Shown: one piece after another, positions 24,891 through 34,698 of the stretch | How positions within the stretch are numbered: the stretch's first letter is position 1 | Layout of the letters: each line of letters starts with the position of its first letter | Source: Streptomyces sp. MUM 178J | GTDB taxonomy: Bacteria > Actinomycetota > Actinomycetes > Streptomycetales > Streptomycetaceae | Direction of reading: 5' to 3' | Assembly (NCBI RefSeq): GCF_022414575.1 | Contig: NZ_JADWYQ010000001.1 | Coordinates: forward strand, 124,001-188,000 | Length of the DNA stretch: 64,000 nt | The notes under the pieces: generated by a model | The model's database searches: none | Seen by the model: the letters and a program-made list of their open reading frames with translations, nothing else | Told to the model about the DNA's origin: nothing | Translations under genes and position numbers: made by a program

Positions 24891-25061
24891 GCACTGGGGC
24901 AGGACGGAACCGGCGTCTGTCGGGACAGGCGCCGCAACAGGCCCTGCTCGCTCCCTGCGCACGGGTGAACGGCCGACCGCCGACGGTGGCGAATCCCTGC
25001 AGGCGATGATGCCGCGTATATCGTCGTGCACCAGGCTGGAGAGAAAGAGGAGTTATTGCAG

Positions 25062-25940
25062 ATGACCACGACATCCTTGCGCTCCACTGCCATCAGCATC
25101 AGGAACGGGATTGTCCGACGAAGCCCGGCGATGCAGCGTCTGATCCAGCAGGGAGCCACGCGCAAATGTCTTCCCAAAGCCTTGTACCGACGGCTCCAAC
25201 CTATCGGCGTGGCCACCTTGCATGCCCCGGACGGATCCCCTTTCCGGTATGAGTGTTTCGAGGAGGACGGGTTCGGCCGCATGATCGTCTGGCGCGATAT
25301 GCGGGATTGGGAGAGAACGACCCAGCCGTTGCTCTACTCGTTGGCCAAGAAGTCCCGTGTATTCGTCGATGTGGGAGCGCACACCGGGATCTATTCGATC
25401 CTGGGATGCCTTGCCAATCCCGAGCTGCGGGTCATCGCCTGCGAGCCGAACCCGGGTCTGGCCGAGCGTATCCGGGCCAATGCCGCACTGAACGGGCTCA
25501 CCGAACGACTCACGGTGGTGGCGGCGGCGTTGTCGGACGCTCCCGGAAACGCCACACTCTCCATCCCGCGCAGAAGGACCCACGCTGCATCACTTCGCGC
25601 CCCCCTCCAGGGGGAGACGACCCTCGAGGCCGAGGTGACGACAGGGGACGCGCTCCTCTCGGGTATGCCGGTGGACCTGGTAAAGATCGATGTGGAGGGC
25701 CTGGAGTCACAGGTACTGGGTGGGATGTCGGAGATTCTCCGCACCCGCGCACCCCACCTGATCATCGAGTGCCTTGACTCGGCGGCGCTGGAGAGCGCCC
25801 GCCGGGTGGTGACTCCCGCCGGATACAGGCACGTCTACCACATCAGCGCCCAAGGGATCGTCCCGGTGACCGGCCGCTTCAGAGATCCAGACCTGCTCTA
25901 CACCAACTTCCTTTTCTGCGCCCGCCCCTACTCCGACTGA
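25062..25940 (+). CDS. FkbM-family SAM-dependent methyltransferase
   Basis: 292 aa from ATG with GAGGAG 9 nt upstream. The SAM-binding motif FVDVGAHTGIYSIL is near residue 100, followed by VIACEPNP and, near 215-225, VDLVKIDVEGLE, all diagnostic of FkbM methyltransferases. It probably O-methylates a sugar hydroxyl of the polysaccharide. The first ~50 codons and the leader are slightly lower in GC than neighbours. Confidence 0.88.
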   Translation: MTTTSLRSTAISIRNGIVRRSPAMQRLIQQGATRKCLPKALYRRLQPIGVATLHAPDGSPFRYECFEEDGFGRMIVWRDMRDWERTTQPLLYSLAKKSRVFVDVGAHTGIYSILGCLANPELRVIACEPNPGLAERIRANAALNGLTERLTVVAAALSDAPGNATLSIPRRRTHAASLRAPLQGETTLEAEVTTGDALLSGMPVDLVKIDVEGLESQVLGGMSEILRTRAPHLIIECLDSAALESARRVVTPAGYRHVYHISAQGIVPVTGRFRDPDLLYTNFLFCARPYSD

Positions 25941-25946
25941 CCGGGA

Positions 25947-27074
25947 ATGGCCATGCAGGTTGCCAGGAAGGGCCCGACGGCCTTTCTGAGTCTCGGTCGC
26001 AAAGGCGATGCAGAGAACCGCATCTTCCACACGAACATCTGGTTCACGGGAAGCAACGCCCGATATGAGAGCCTGCTGCCCCGGCTGCGCCGTATTGACA
26101 ACTACCTGTTGTCATGCGCTGACAACAGGTACGTCCGCGGAGTGCAGTTCCGGGCGCTGCACATGACAAGCAGGGTGCACAACACATACCTGTTCGGCCG
26201 CGCGGCGAGAACCTACCGCTACGGCTTCATCACCAATGTCCAGCACATCGCTCATGCGCGGTTTCCCGTCGTCGTGGACATGGACGATCCCTTCTTCACC
26301 ACGGAGGAGATCTCCTTGCTCGGCTCGCAGCGCGTGACCGCGATCGTGGTGACCAACGAGTCCGCTGCTGAGCATTACCGCGAGCTGGGCGTCCGAGCCC
26401 CGATCCGAGTCATCGGCCAGGGCGCGTCAACTCTCGACGTCGACGCCCGTCTGGCCCGGCAGCTGCGTCAGCGCCGCGCGCCCGGGGAGCTGACGGTGGG
26501 GTACGTGGCAGCCTGGCACCAGACCGCCGAGGAGGCCGGCGCCGGTACCGCCTACGACGTCGACCACCTCGTCGACGAGGTGTGGCCCGCCGTGGTGAGA
26601 GCGTGTCCGCACGCCCGGCTGTGGCTGGTAGGCGGAATCGGCGCCGGATTGCGCCGCAAGCTGGACGGCCGGGACGACATCGAGATCGTCGGCCGGGTTC
26701 CGCAGCACCAGGTGCCCACCTGTCTGGACGCATTCGACGCCGCCGTCTATCCGAGACGGATTCAACACCGTCGTGCCGCCGTCAAGTTGTCCGAGTACAT
26801 CAGCGCGGGAGTACCGGTGATCGGCTACCGCTGCGTCCCGACCGATCTGGTGACCCGCACAGGCGCAGGCATCGTCGTCGACACCACCGAGGAGTTCGTC
26901 CGCCGCCTCACACATGTACTGCGCAGCCCGGCGCTGCGTGCTCAGTTGGCGGACAACGCACGCGCGGCGGCCTCCCTCGTGGACTGGAACGTGCTCGCCC
27001 GCAGGTACGCCGAGTTGCTGGACGAGTTTCTTCCGGCCCGGGGGCGGGCCGACCTTGCCGGCGTGATGTCGTGA
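25947..27074 (+). CDS. GT-B glycosyltransferase
   Basis: 375 aa from ATG at 25947, with a second ATG 6 bp downstream that has GGGA upstream. The N-terminal half lacks standard sugar-transferase blocks apart from VVDMDDPFF. The C-terminal half has VGYVAAWHQTAEE, LVGGIGAGLRRKL, EIVGRVPQHQVP and KLSEYISAGVPVIGYR, the donor-side pattern of GT4-like enzymes. It is 6 bp downstream of the methyltransferase, the same operon. The donor is not predictable. Confidence 0.78.
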   Translation: MAMQVARKGPTAFLSLGRKGDAENRIFHTNIWFTGSNARYESLLPRLRRIDNYLLSCADNRYVRGVQFRALHMTSRVHNTYLFGRAARTYRYGFITNVQHIAHARFPVVVDMDDPFFTTEEISLLGSQRVTAIVVTNESAAEHYRELGVRAPIRVIGQGASTLDVDARLARQLRQRRAPGELTVGYVAAWHQTAEEAGAGTAYDVDHLVDEVWPAVVRACPHARLWLVGGIGAGLRRKLDGRDDIEIVGRVPQHQVPTCLDAFDAAVYPRRIQHRRAAVKLSEYISAGVPVIGYRCVPTDLVTRTGAGIVVDTTEEFVRRLTHVLRSPALRAQLADNARAAASLVDWNVLARRYAELLDEFLPARGRADLAGVMS

Positions 27075-27258
27075 GCGCTGCCAGGTGGTAGGCGCCGTGG
27101 CGCGTCAGCGCTGTTCCTGAGCACGGTAGGCCCATTCGGCCCCGCAACACGAGCGCTTCCCCGATCATCGAAGCCGCGCACTGCCATACCCTCCGCCGGC
27201 CGGGCAAGCGCCTACGGTAACCGGACGAGTGCGGCCCAGGTCCCGATGCCGGCGTCGT

Positions 27259-28638
27259 TCACACCAACGCAGACGCGCCCCGTGCGGCTTCGGGTACCGC
27301 CGAGGTCTGGTGGTCCGTCGAGGTTGGGCGCCTGCCCGTGGCTCCCACTCCGTACGGCGTCCGCGTTCCGTCGATGCCGAGCCCTCGTGGCTCCCGGCCG
27401 AGACCCATTCCCGCGTAGACGAAGAACAGAAGCGTCAGCATCGATCCGGCATAGAGGGTCATCTCCGTCAGCGACATGGCAAGCACTCCGACCGTGAACA
27501 GCAGAGGAGTTCCACGCTGGGGGGCCACTCGGCGCAGGAGCGCTCCCAGGAACAACAGCAGGAGAAGAGCGGCAGGCAGGCCCACCGAGGCGAACACGCC
27601 GACAAACAGGTTGTAGGGCATGACCGGGTCGGGCGAGGGCGGCATCGAGGCCCCCGCCCAATCCACGAACGGGATCCGCCCCCATCCGGCCCCGAACCAG
27701 GGTTCCTGCATACCGGCGTGGATTCCGTTGATCACGCTCAGCGTGCGGAGGTCCCCGCTGAACGGATTGAGGCCGAACCAGCGGGTGACCAGGTCGACGG
27801 ACCCCAACCCCAGCAGTCCGAGCACCAGCAGGATGGCTCCGATCCTGACGAGTGACACCTTCCTCTGCGCCCAGACGACGAGCACCACGATCGCGGCGAA
27901 CCACACGCTGCGTGTCTGCGTCAGGAAGACTCCGCACAGCAGCATCGCGCCGACCACCCACCGCCCGGTGAACCGCAGTTCGGTCGTCAGCAGCGGACAC
28001 AGCGCGGCCAGCAGAAGGGCCCCCATCTGCGCCGGGTCTCCGATGTCGAGCCCGATGAGCCGCGGCTGCCCCAGGAGCACCCCGCCCACCAGGTTGACCA
28101 GGGCGTAGCACAGAACGGCCCCGTACATCAGCGTCCGGTCGATCGGGTGGTTCGACAGGAGGACGAACACGGCCGCGTAGACGCTGATCCGCAGCAGCGG
28201 CGTGATGGGCGCGCCGGCGGACGCCGTGGCCAGGAAGGACCAGGCCAGGAAGAGTCCCAGCCACCGGCACACGGGCGCGAACAGTGCCGCCTTCTCGATG
28301 CGCTGCTTGGCGAAGGAGGCCAGCAGGTGGGCGAGCAGCAGCAGGTCGCTGATGACCAGCGGTCCCGCCAGCGGCTCCTGAAGGGCTGCGATGCCGAGCC
28401 CATGGCCCGTCACGACGGCACCGGCCAGCAGAAGGGTGGGCGACAGCACCAGCGCCGCCAGTACGGCGACAGTCGTCAGAGCCACCGTCGGCAGCCATGC
28501 TGGGGAACTGCCCAGCACACGTACCGCGACCGCTGCAGGGCCGGTGTTGCTGGTCACGATCCCGAGTGCCGTGACCAGCAGGACGAACACCGCGGCACAG
28601 GCCATGACAAGGACGGCTTCCTGGGGCCGGGTTCGCAT
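27259..28638 (-). CDS. O-antigen ligase/polymerase-like membrane protein (Wzy-like)
   Basis: 459 aa from ATG at 28638, which has GGGAG 7 nt upstream. A longer reading to 28725 adds only hydrophilic residues. About 11-12 helices are present. The large periplasmic loop near 290-350 with NGIHAGMQEPWFGAGWG is the characteristic of Wzy_C/WaaL proteins. It would polymerise repeat units outside the membrane. It stands alone on the reverse strand between two plus-strand operons. Confidence 0.82.
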   Translation of the reverse strand: MRTRPQEAVLVMACAAVFVLLVTALGIVTSNTGPAAVAVRVLGSSPAWLPTVALTTVAVLAALVLSPTLLLAGAVVTGHGLGIAALQEPLAGPLVISDLLLLAHLLASFAKQRIEKAALFAPVCRWLGLFLAWSFLATASAGAPITPLLRISVYAAVFVLLSNHPIDRTLMYGAVLCYALVNLVGGVLLGQPRLIGLDIGDPAQMGALLLAALCPLLTTELRFTGRWVVGAMLLCGVFLTQTRSVWFAAIVVLVVWAQRKVSLVRIGAILLVLGLLGLGSVDLVTRWFGLNPFSGDLRTLSVINGIHAGMQEPWFGAGWGRIPFVDWAGASMPPSPDPVMPYNLFVGVFASVGLPAALLLLLFLGALLRRVAPQRGTPLLFTVGVLAMSLTEMTLYAGSMLTLLFFVYAGMGLGREPRGLGIDGTRTPYGVGATGRRPTSTDHQTSAVPEAARGASALV

Positions 28639-28967
28639 CCGCGAGCTCCCTCCGCAGACTGGAGGACCGCCGTCTGCGGCATCCTCGGTGGTGGTACAGG
28701 GCCAAGTGTCGGCCGGATGGGTCACGTTGACTCATCCGGCGCGCGGAGCCTCCGGGCGGTGTACGCCGTTGGAGTACACCGGCTCTCCGGAGCGGCTCGT
28801 CGGCGGCAGCGCGCGGCCCTGTGCGTGCCACGCTGAGGCCGAGGCCGCGGCTTCCAGGGCCTGACACACCGCTGGCCGCCGGCCGACTCCGGGTGACGCG
28901 GCGTCGCGTCGCGGCGCGCCGTCCGCTTCCCGGGCCCGCGCCAGGCGTTACCCGAAAGGAGGACGTG
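28639..28967. promoter_or_regulatory. Divergent promoter region, polymerase / PIG-L
   Basis: 329 bp between divergent starts. It holds the Shine-Dalgarno sequences of both genes (GGGAG for the polymerase, AAAGGAGG for the deacetylase) and, by position, both promoters. I found no palindrome or coding frame that I would defend. Confidence 0.35.
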
Positions 28968-29636
28968 ATGTTCTGCAGCAACCCGATGTTCGAGCGCAGT
29001 CTGTTCGTGGGGGCCCATCTCGACGACATCGAACTGGCGGCGGGCGGAACCGCCGCCAGGCTGGTCAACGCGGGAGCGCAGGTGCGTTTCCTGGTGATGA
29101 GCACCTCGGAGTACACCAGCTACAACGGCAGTCACTTCCGCGACGCGGATGTGGCGGTGGCCGAAGGCAGGGAGGCCGCGGCGACACTCGGGGTGAAGGA
29201 GATCGACATCCTCAGTTTTCCGGCGAAGGACGTGGAGAACCACTCGGCCGTCGTGGAGTCGATCAACAAGGTCGTCGACGACTTCCGCCCGACCATGGTC
29301 TTCACGCACTGGCCGTTCGACACCCACCGGTCCCACGCGAACACCGCGCTCGCCACCATCGCGGCCAGCAGGTACTACAACTCCGTGGTGATGTACGAGC
29401 CCATCGTGCCCTCCGGTCGCAGCTATGTCGGTTTCCGGCCGCAGCTGTACATCGGCATCGACGACACCATCGAACAGAAACTGCAGGCCCTGCGGCAGCA
29501 CAAGTCGGAGTACGAGAAGTACGGCGAGCAGTGGATCGAAGGCGTAGAGGCCCGATCGCGCTACCGCGGCTATGAGATGCGCGCCCGTCACGGCGAGGCG
29601 TTCGAGGTGTCGCGCCTGGAAGGCACACTGGCGTGA
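28968..29636 (+). CDS. PIG-L family N-acetylglucosaminyl deacetylase
   Basis: 222 aa from ATG with AAAGGAGG 7 nt upstream. The zinc site is formed by AHLDD (H17, D19, D20; the family usually has AHPDD) and FTHWPFDTHRSH (112-123; H114, D118, H120, H123). PIG-L enzymes remove N-acetyl from GlcNAc in GPI, mycothiol or antibiotic precursors. In this cluster it probably deacetylates a HexNAc of the repeat unit or its lipid precursor. The Leu in place of Pro in the first motif is a mild deviation. Confidence 0.88.
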   Translation: MFCSNPMFERSLFVGAHLDDIELAAGGTAARLVNAGAQVRFLVMSTSEYTSYNGSHFRDADVAVAEGREAAATLGVKEIDILSFPAKDVENHSAVVESINKVVDDFRPTMVFTHWPFDTHRSHANTALATIAASRYYNSVVMYEPIVPSGRSYVGFRPQLYIGIDDTIEQKLQALRQHKSEYEKYGEQWIEGVEARSRYRGYEMRARHGEAFEVSRLEGTLA

Positions 29637-29637
29637 C

Positions 29638-30777
29638 ATGCGTGAACCGTCGGATCGAGCACGGCCGGTGATGACCACGACGCGTATCTGTGAGGTGATC
29701 AAGACCCTTGACGCCGGTGGCGCCGAGGTACTGCTTGTCGAGCGCCTCCGCCGGGAGCGGCGGGCCGGGCTGGAGTACACCGTGGTCTTCATGCAGGCGG
29801 CGACCGACGAGTTGTGCGACACTCTCCGGTCCGCCGGGGTGAGGGTCGTCGACCTGCGCGACTGCCCGCGGTGGCTCCGCTATGCCAGGCTGATCGCTGC
29901 GGTCAGGCGCCTCGCGCCCGATGTGATCAATGTGCACTCGCCGTCTCCCGCGACCGCGTTGCGCCCCTTCGTCCACCTGATGCGGCCCCGGCCCCTGTTG
30001 ATCTCTACGGTCCACCAGGAGTACTACGGCTCGCTGGCCATGCTGCTGAACCGTCCCACCCGGCGCTTCGACGATCTGATGGTGGCGGTCTCTCCCCAGG
30101 TCGCCACGTCGCGCAGCGCGCGGGGAGCGCGTCGCATCCGCACCAGGATCCACGGCATCGACGTGGGGCGGCAGCGCTACTGGGCCGACCACGCGGACGT
30201 GGTCCGGAAGGAATTCGGCATCCCCGAGGACGCGTTCGTCCTCGCTTTCGTGGCTAACATGAAGCCCGCCAAGAACCACCTGCTGCTGATCGACGCGGCG
30301 TCACGGGTGCTCGCGCGTCGTCCCGACGCGCTCTTCGTCCTCGCCGGGGACGGCCCCCTGCGGCCGAAGGTCATGGCTGAGATCGGCCGGCGGGGGCTGA
30401 CCGACCGGGTCCGCTTGCTGGGCCGGGTGCCTCACGCCAACCGCCTGGTGGCCGCCGCGGACGCCCTGCTCCTGTGCTCGGACAGCGAGGGGATGCCGGT
30501 GGTGGTCATGGAGGCGATCGCGGCGGGCGTACCGGTGGTGTCCACCGCGGTCGGAGGCGTCCCCGAACTGGTCGAAGACAATCGCAACGGAATCCTCACC
30601 AGACCGGGCTCGCCGGAGGCCTTCGCGGAGGGCGTCCTTCGGGCCATGCGCCCCGAGGTCCATCGGGTCCTCGCCGCCGGGGCCCGCGCGGACGCCGCCA
30701 AGGTGGACGTGTCGGAAACCGCCGACTGGTTCGACGAGCTCTACGCCACCATGACGGCCGAGGCACGCCGAGGCTGA
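29638..30777 (+). CDS. GT4-family glycosyltransferase
   Basis: 379 aa if it starts at ATG 29638. ATG 29671 (MTTTRICEVIKTLDAGGAE) is the better match to family N-termini, although neither has an ideal ribosome site. The acceptor part has TLDAGGAEVLL and the donor part has FVANMKPAKNHLLLIDAA, FVLAGDGPLRPKV and the EX7E block DSEGMPVVVMEAIAAG. It follows the deacetylase by 1 bp, so the two are coupled and the transferase may act on the deacetylated sugar. Confidence 0.87.
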   Translation: MREPSDRARPVMTTTRICEVIKTLDAGGAEVLLVERLRRERRAGLEYTVVFMQAATDELCDTLRSAGVRVVDLRDCPRWLRYARLIAAVRRLAPDVINVHSPSPATALRPFVHLMRPRPLLISTVHQEYYGSLAMLLNRPTRRFDDLMVAVSPQVATSRSARGARRIRTRIHGIDVGRQRYWADHADVVRKEFGIPEDAFVLAFVANMKPAKNHLLLIDAASRVLARRPDALFVLAGDGPLRPKVMAEIGRRGLTDRVRLLGRVPHANRLVAAADALLLCSDSEGMPVVVMEAIAAGVPVVSTAVGGVPELVEDNRNGILTRPGSPEAFAEGVLRAMRPEVHRVLAAGARADAAKVDVSETADWFDELYATMTAEARRG

Positions 30778-30906
30778 CCGGCTCGCCCGGGACACGGGGT
30801 ACGCCGTCCGCATGGACCGGGCACGGTGGACGGCCCGTCGGTGGGAGCCACCCGTCACACCGTGTCAGCCTGGCGGGCGAATCACCACACGACCCGGAGG
30901 AATCGG

Positions 30907-32544
30907 ATGCATGGTGCCGTGGGGACGATCCCGAACGGTGCGCACCGCTACGAACTGTGCCGTCTGACGGACCTGACGGACGAATCGCTCGGCGCGCTCG
31001 TCGAGCTGGAACGACTCGTCCACCGGGAGAGCGCCCACTACGACGACCGGCCCTGGGATCTTGAGAACTTCACCCGTCCTCTGCCGGGCAAGCAGGAACT
31101 GAGCCTGGTCGTCATGGAGTCGGGCAAGCCGGTCGGATTCCTGGTGGCCTCCAGCCGCCCTGACGGCGTTCACGTCAACCGCGTGGCTGTCGATCCGCGC
31201 CATCGGGGCATGGGTGTCGCCGCCTGGCTCATCGCCCGGTTGTTCGCCCAGTCGTCCGGGACGGTCACGATCAACTGCGACCCGGGCAACCAGCCGGCGA
31301 TCGCCCTGTACACCCGTGCGGGCTTCCGCGTCAGGGGGACCACACCGGCTGGAAAACTGCTGCTCTCGACCGACCCGCTGATTCCCGTCGAGAAGCTGTG
31401 TGTGTGGTACGTCTTCACCACAGCGGGCATGCGCAGCGGACACGCGGCTCACGTCCCCGGCTTTGTCGACACCCTGTCACATACCTGCCGTGCCACCGCC
31501 GTACGGTACGGCGATCCGACGGAACTTCCGCCGCTGAGACTCAGCCTCGACTGGGTGCGCGCCTTCCTCCGCCTCGCGGCACGAGCGCGGCGGGAGGGGG
31601 TCGATGTCATCTTCGTCCGCATCCACTGGAAGCTCGCCGCGCTGCTGTGGCTGGCCGGGCGGATGGGGGGCGGATGGCGCGTCGCGCTGTGGTCGTCCGG
31701 CGGCGTCGGCGTGCTCTCCGGAGCTCGCCTCGGCCTTCGCGCGCGCGCCGGACGGCTCGTCCACCGCCAGGTGCTGCGCCGGATGGTCGACGCGGTCGTC
31801 ACCGGTCCGCCACGCCTGATCGACCAGTACGCCGGGCGCTACGGTCTCGGCCGGGACCGGATGCTGCTCGCCTGCAACGACGTGAACGGCGAGGCGCTGC
31901 GCACCCTCACCGACGGCCCCGAGCTGGCCTGGGGGCCGGTCGTCCGGCGGTGGCTCAAGTCCCCCCACCGGTTCCTCTACGTGCACAGCCTCGACGCCAT
32001 CCGCGGAGCGGACCGGCTGCCCCGGCTGCTGGCGGAGATCCGCACGGACCTGCCCGACGCCGAAGTCCTGGTCCTGGGAGACGGTCCGCTGTTCTCACGG
32101 CTCGCCCCCGAGCCGGTGCTGATGGCGGGCCGCGTCCCGAACGACGTCGTCGTCCGAGTGATGGCGCAAGCGGGCTGTCTGCTTGTGCCATCACGCCAGG
32201 AGGGCTTTCCTCGGGTCCTTGTCGAGGCGATGGCGGTCGGCACCCCCTGCGTGTCCTTCGACGTCGGCGGCTGCGCGGACGTCATGGGGGAGCTGCGGGA
32301 CCGGTACGTGGCTCCCGACGGCGACCTCGAACGGATGGCCGAGCTGGCGGTCGCGGCAGCACGAACGCCGCTCCCCGAAGCAGCGCGCACCGCACTCGTC
32401 CAACGGGCCGCGGTTTTCGACACCGAACCGGTGGCCTCGGCCCTCGCCGTGACGCTCCGTTCACTGCGGTCCCAGGGCGCAGGCCCGGCCGCCCTGCTGT
32501 CGCGGTCACTGTGGCGGCCTGCGTTCCCCAGGAGGAATGACTGA
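30907..32544 (+). CDS. Fused GNAT N-acetyltransferase and GT4 glycosyltransferase
   Basis: 545 aa from ATG with GGAGG 7 nt upstream. Residues about 15-175 are a GNAT domain (motif A RVAVDPRHRGMGVAAWLI, with acetyl-CoA-binding R98-H-R-G-M-G103, then GNQPAIALYTRAGF). From about 185 to the end is a GT-B donor fold with LYVHSLDAIRGADRLPRLL, VLVLGDGPLFSRL, and PSRQEGFPRVLVEAMAVGTP. One uninterrupted frame joins them. A plausible reading is N- or O-acetylation of a sugar coupled to its transfer. The preceding gene pair includes a deacetylase, so the locus may swap acyl groups on an amino sugar (inference). Confidence 0.85.
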   Translation: MHGAVGTIPNGAHRYELCRLTDLTDESLGALVELERLVHRESAHYDDRPWDLENFTRPLPGKQELSLVVMESGKPVGFLVASSRPDGVHVNRVAVDPRHRGMGVAAWLIARLFAQSSGTVTINCDPGNQPAIALYTRAGFRVRGTTPAGKLLLSTDPLIPVEKLCVWYVFTTAGMRSGHAAHVPGFVDTLSHTCRATAVRYGDPTELPPLRLSLDWVRAFLRLAARARREGVDVIFVRIHWKLAALLWLAGRMGGGWRVALWSSGGVGVLSGARLGLRARAGRLVHRQVLRRMVDAVVTGPPRLIDQYAGRYGLGRDRMLLACNDVNGEALRTLTDGPELAWGPVVRRWLKSPHRFLYVHSLDAIRGADRLPRLLAEIRTDLPDAEVLVLGDGPLFSRLAPEPVLMAGRVPNDVVVRVMAQAGCLLVPSRQEGFPRVLVEAMAVGTPCVSFDVGGCADVMGELRDRYVAPDGDLERMAELAVAAARTPLPEAARTALVQRAAVFDTEPVASALAVTLRSLRSQGAGPAALLSRSLWRPAFPRRND

Positions 32545-32590
32545 TGTCCAGCGCCAATCCCCCGAGGCAGCCCGGCCCGGAGGTGCTCAC

Positions 32591-33289
32591 ATGAAGGTGA
32601 CGATTCATCAGCCGGAGCACTTGCCGTGGCTGGGTCTTCTGGCCAAGGTCGCGGCCTCGGACCTGTGGATCGTGCTCGACTCGGTGCCGTACCGGAAGAA
32701 TTACTTCCAGAACCGCAACAGGGTCCTCCTGAACGGGGAGCAGACCTGGCTCACCGTGCCGGTCGAAGCTCCGTTCGGCACACTGATCCGCGATGTCCGG
32801 GTCGCGGGCACACCGCACTGGATGCGGCGGTACCGCGGACGCCTCGTCCAGGCGGTGGCCGGCACCCCCGGCGCCGGCCGGCTCGAGGGGTTGCTGGCGT
32901 TGATCGAGGCGGCGGCGCCCGGTTCCCCGCTGACGGACCTCAACCTGGACATCGTGGACTGGCTGTTCCCTCAGTTCGAGGTCAAGGTTCCACGGGTCCG
33001 CGCGAGCGAACTCTCTGCCACCGGGAGCAAGAGCGGACTCATCCTCGACCTGTGCAGGACGGTGGGCGCCGACGAGTACATCGCGGGGCCTTCCGGACGC
33101 GACTACCTGGACCTGGCGGCCTTCGCCGACCATGGCATCCGGGTACGGTTCTTCGACTTCGACCATCCCACGTACCCCCAGGACGGCGGCTCCTTCGTCC
33201 CCTGCCTCTCCGCGGTCGACGCCTGGTCGCGGCTCGTCCAGGCCGAGCTCCCGCTGCTGCTGTCGCGCTATCGGCTCAGCGACCGATGA
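32591..33289 (+). CDS. WbqC-family protein
   Basis: 232 aa from ATG at 32591, chosen because GGAGGTG lies 7 nt upstream. An in-frame ATG at 32537 overlaps the previous stop. The start MKVTIHQPEHLPWLGLL and later DSVPYRKNYFQNRNRV and WLTVPV are diagnostic of WbqC-like proteins found in polysaccharide clusters, whose reaction is mostly unassigned (acyl or amino-acid decoration has been suggested). The stop overlaps the next gene start (ATGA). Confidence 0.88.
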   Translation: MKVTIHQPEHLPWLGLLAKVAASDLWIVLDSVPYRKNYFQNRNRVLLNGEQTWLTVPVEAPFGTLIRDVRVAGTPHWMRRYRGRLVQAVAGTPGAGRLEGLLALIEAAAPGSPLTDLNLDIVDWLFPQFEVKVPRVRASELSATGSKSGLILDLCRTVGADEYIAGPSGRDYLDLAAFADHGIRVRFFDFDHPTYPQDGGSFVPCLSAVDAWSRLVQAELPLLLSRYRLSDR

Positions 33290-34452
33290 CGACCACGCCG
33301 CCCTCACCCGCCGACCGCGCGCCCCTGCCCCGCATCACCGTCGTGACGTTCTCCGGGCACCAGCAGCCCGAGGTCAGGGATTCGCCCAACCTCCGCACGT
33401 GGGGTGCGCTGGCGGATCGGCTCGGTCATGCCTGCTGCGTCTGGTCGGGGCCGCGCCTGGTTGCCCGCCGCGGTCCCCTTCGGGTGGTACAGCGGCCCCG
33501 CCGCCCCGGACCGCACTCGCTGCTCTGGGCAGCCGGCTCGGTACGGATCGGGGTGCGTCTCGCACGCGCGGCCGCTCGCAGGGGCGAGACCGTACTCCTC
33601 AACGGCGCCGAGCCATGGGGCTGGCTGTCCGCCTCGATCGTCTCGCTGATCGTGCGTCGTCCGTGGCTGATGGAGATCCACGGCGACTATCTGCACCTGC
33701 CGGCAGCTTCCCTCGGCCGGTGGCGCCGCGCGGTGCTGAAGAGAGCCGTGGTCTTCTTCGCCCATCACGCCGGCGGCCGCAGGGTCGTCGCGCGGTCGAT
33801 GCTCGATGCCCTGGACCGGCGCGGCATCCCCTCGGTCCTGGTACCGCCGAGGCTGCTTCCGGTGTGGGAACACAGGCTTGAGCGTGACCGGCCGCCGCTG
33901 TCCGACACCCGCGCCCCCCGGTTGCTGACGGTGGGCCGACTGGTGTCGTCGAAGGGCTACGACCTGCTGCTGGAGGCGCTCGCCGAACTGGTCCGCACCC
34001 ATCCGGGGCTGCGATTGCGCGTGGTGGGCGATGGACCGCTGCGGGGCCATGTCGTTGAGGAGGCGGCACGTCTGGGGCTGTCCGGCCATGTCGAGTTCCT
34101 CGGAGCACGTGACGTCGACGAGATCCGCGCCGAACTCGCCCGCGCCGATCTCTTCGTCATCTCCTCCCGGGACGAGGGGCTGCCGAGGACCCTGCTCGAA
34201 GCCGCGAGCGCGGAGGTGCCGCTCGTGGCCACATCGGTGGGCGGCATCCCGGCGGCCTGCGCGGACTGGGACGGTGTCCGTCTGGTTCCGCCCGACTCCG
34301 CCGCCATCGCGTCCGCTGTCCGACGGGCCATCGAGTCCCCTCCCAGCGCGGAACAACTGGTTGCGGTGCGGAGCCGGGTCCTCGCGGAGTACGGCTTCGA
34401 CACGAACATCGATGCGCTGGCCGCCCTGTTCCGAAGCGTCTGCGTTCGGTGA
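33286..34452 (+). CDS. GT4-family glycosyltransferase
   Basis: 388 aa starting in the WbqC stop overlap. The acceptor half contains EIHGDYLHLPAAS. The donor half has LLTVGRLVSSKGYDLLLEAL, VVGDGPLRGHVV and the EX7E block RDEGLPRTLLEAA. Last gene of the plus-strand run that begins at the deacetylase, followed by a strong terminator. Confidence 0.87.
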   Translation: MTTTPPSPADRAPLPRITVVTFSGHQQPEVRDSPNLRTWGALADRLGHACCVWSGPRLVARRGPLRVVQRPRRPGPHSLLWAAGSVRIGVRLARAAARRGETVLLNGAEPWGWLSASIVSLIVRRPWLMEIHGDYLHLPAASLGRWRRAVLKRAVVFFAHHAGGRRVVARSMLDALDRRGIPSVLVPPRLLPVWEHRLERDRPPLSDTRAPRLLTVGRLVSSKGYDLLLEALAELVRTHPGLRLRVVGDGPLRGHVVEEAARLGLSGHVEFLGARDVDEIRAELARADLFVISSRDEGLPRTLLEAASAEVPLVATSVGGIPAACADWDGVRLVPPDSAAIASAVRRAIESPPSAEQLVAVRSRVLAEYGFDTNIDALAALFRSVCVR

Positions 34453-34478
34453 CCGACGGCCCTTGGCCGGGCACGGCG

Positions 34479-34514
34479 AAGGCGGGTGACCACGGTACGA
34501 CGGTCACCCGCCTT
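34479..34514. terminator. 13-bp perfect-stem terminator
   Basis: AAGGCGGGTGACC, a 10-nt loop, GGTCACCCGCCTT, placed 27 bp after the glycosyltransferase stop and between convergent operons. Confidence 0.88.
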
Positions 34515-34698
34515 CAGACCCTGGTCGGCCGGCGGCAGCCTTGGCGCGCTGCCTCGACTGGGCGCCGAGGTGTCGGGCCACCGGCGAGCAGACGGGGCGC
34601 GGAAGGGCGGTTCTGGCCGCCGTCCACGGCCGGACACAGAGGGACGGTAGGGCCCCAGCCGGCAGCGCAGCGTGCCGGAGGCCGCGGGGAGGCCGATG

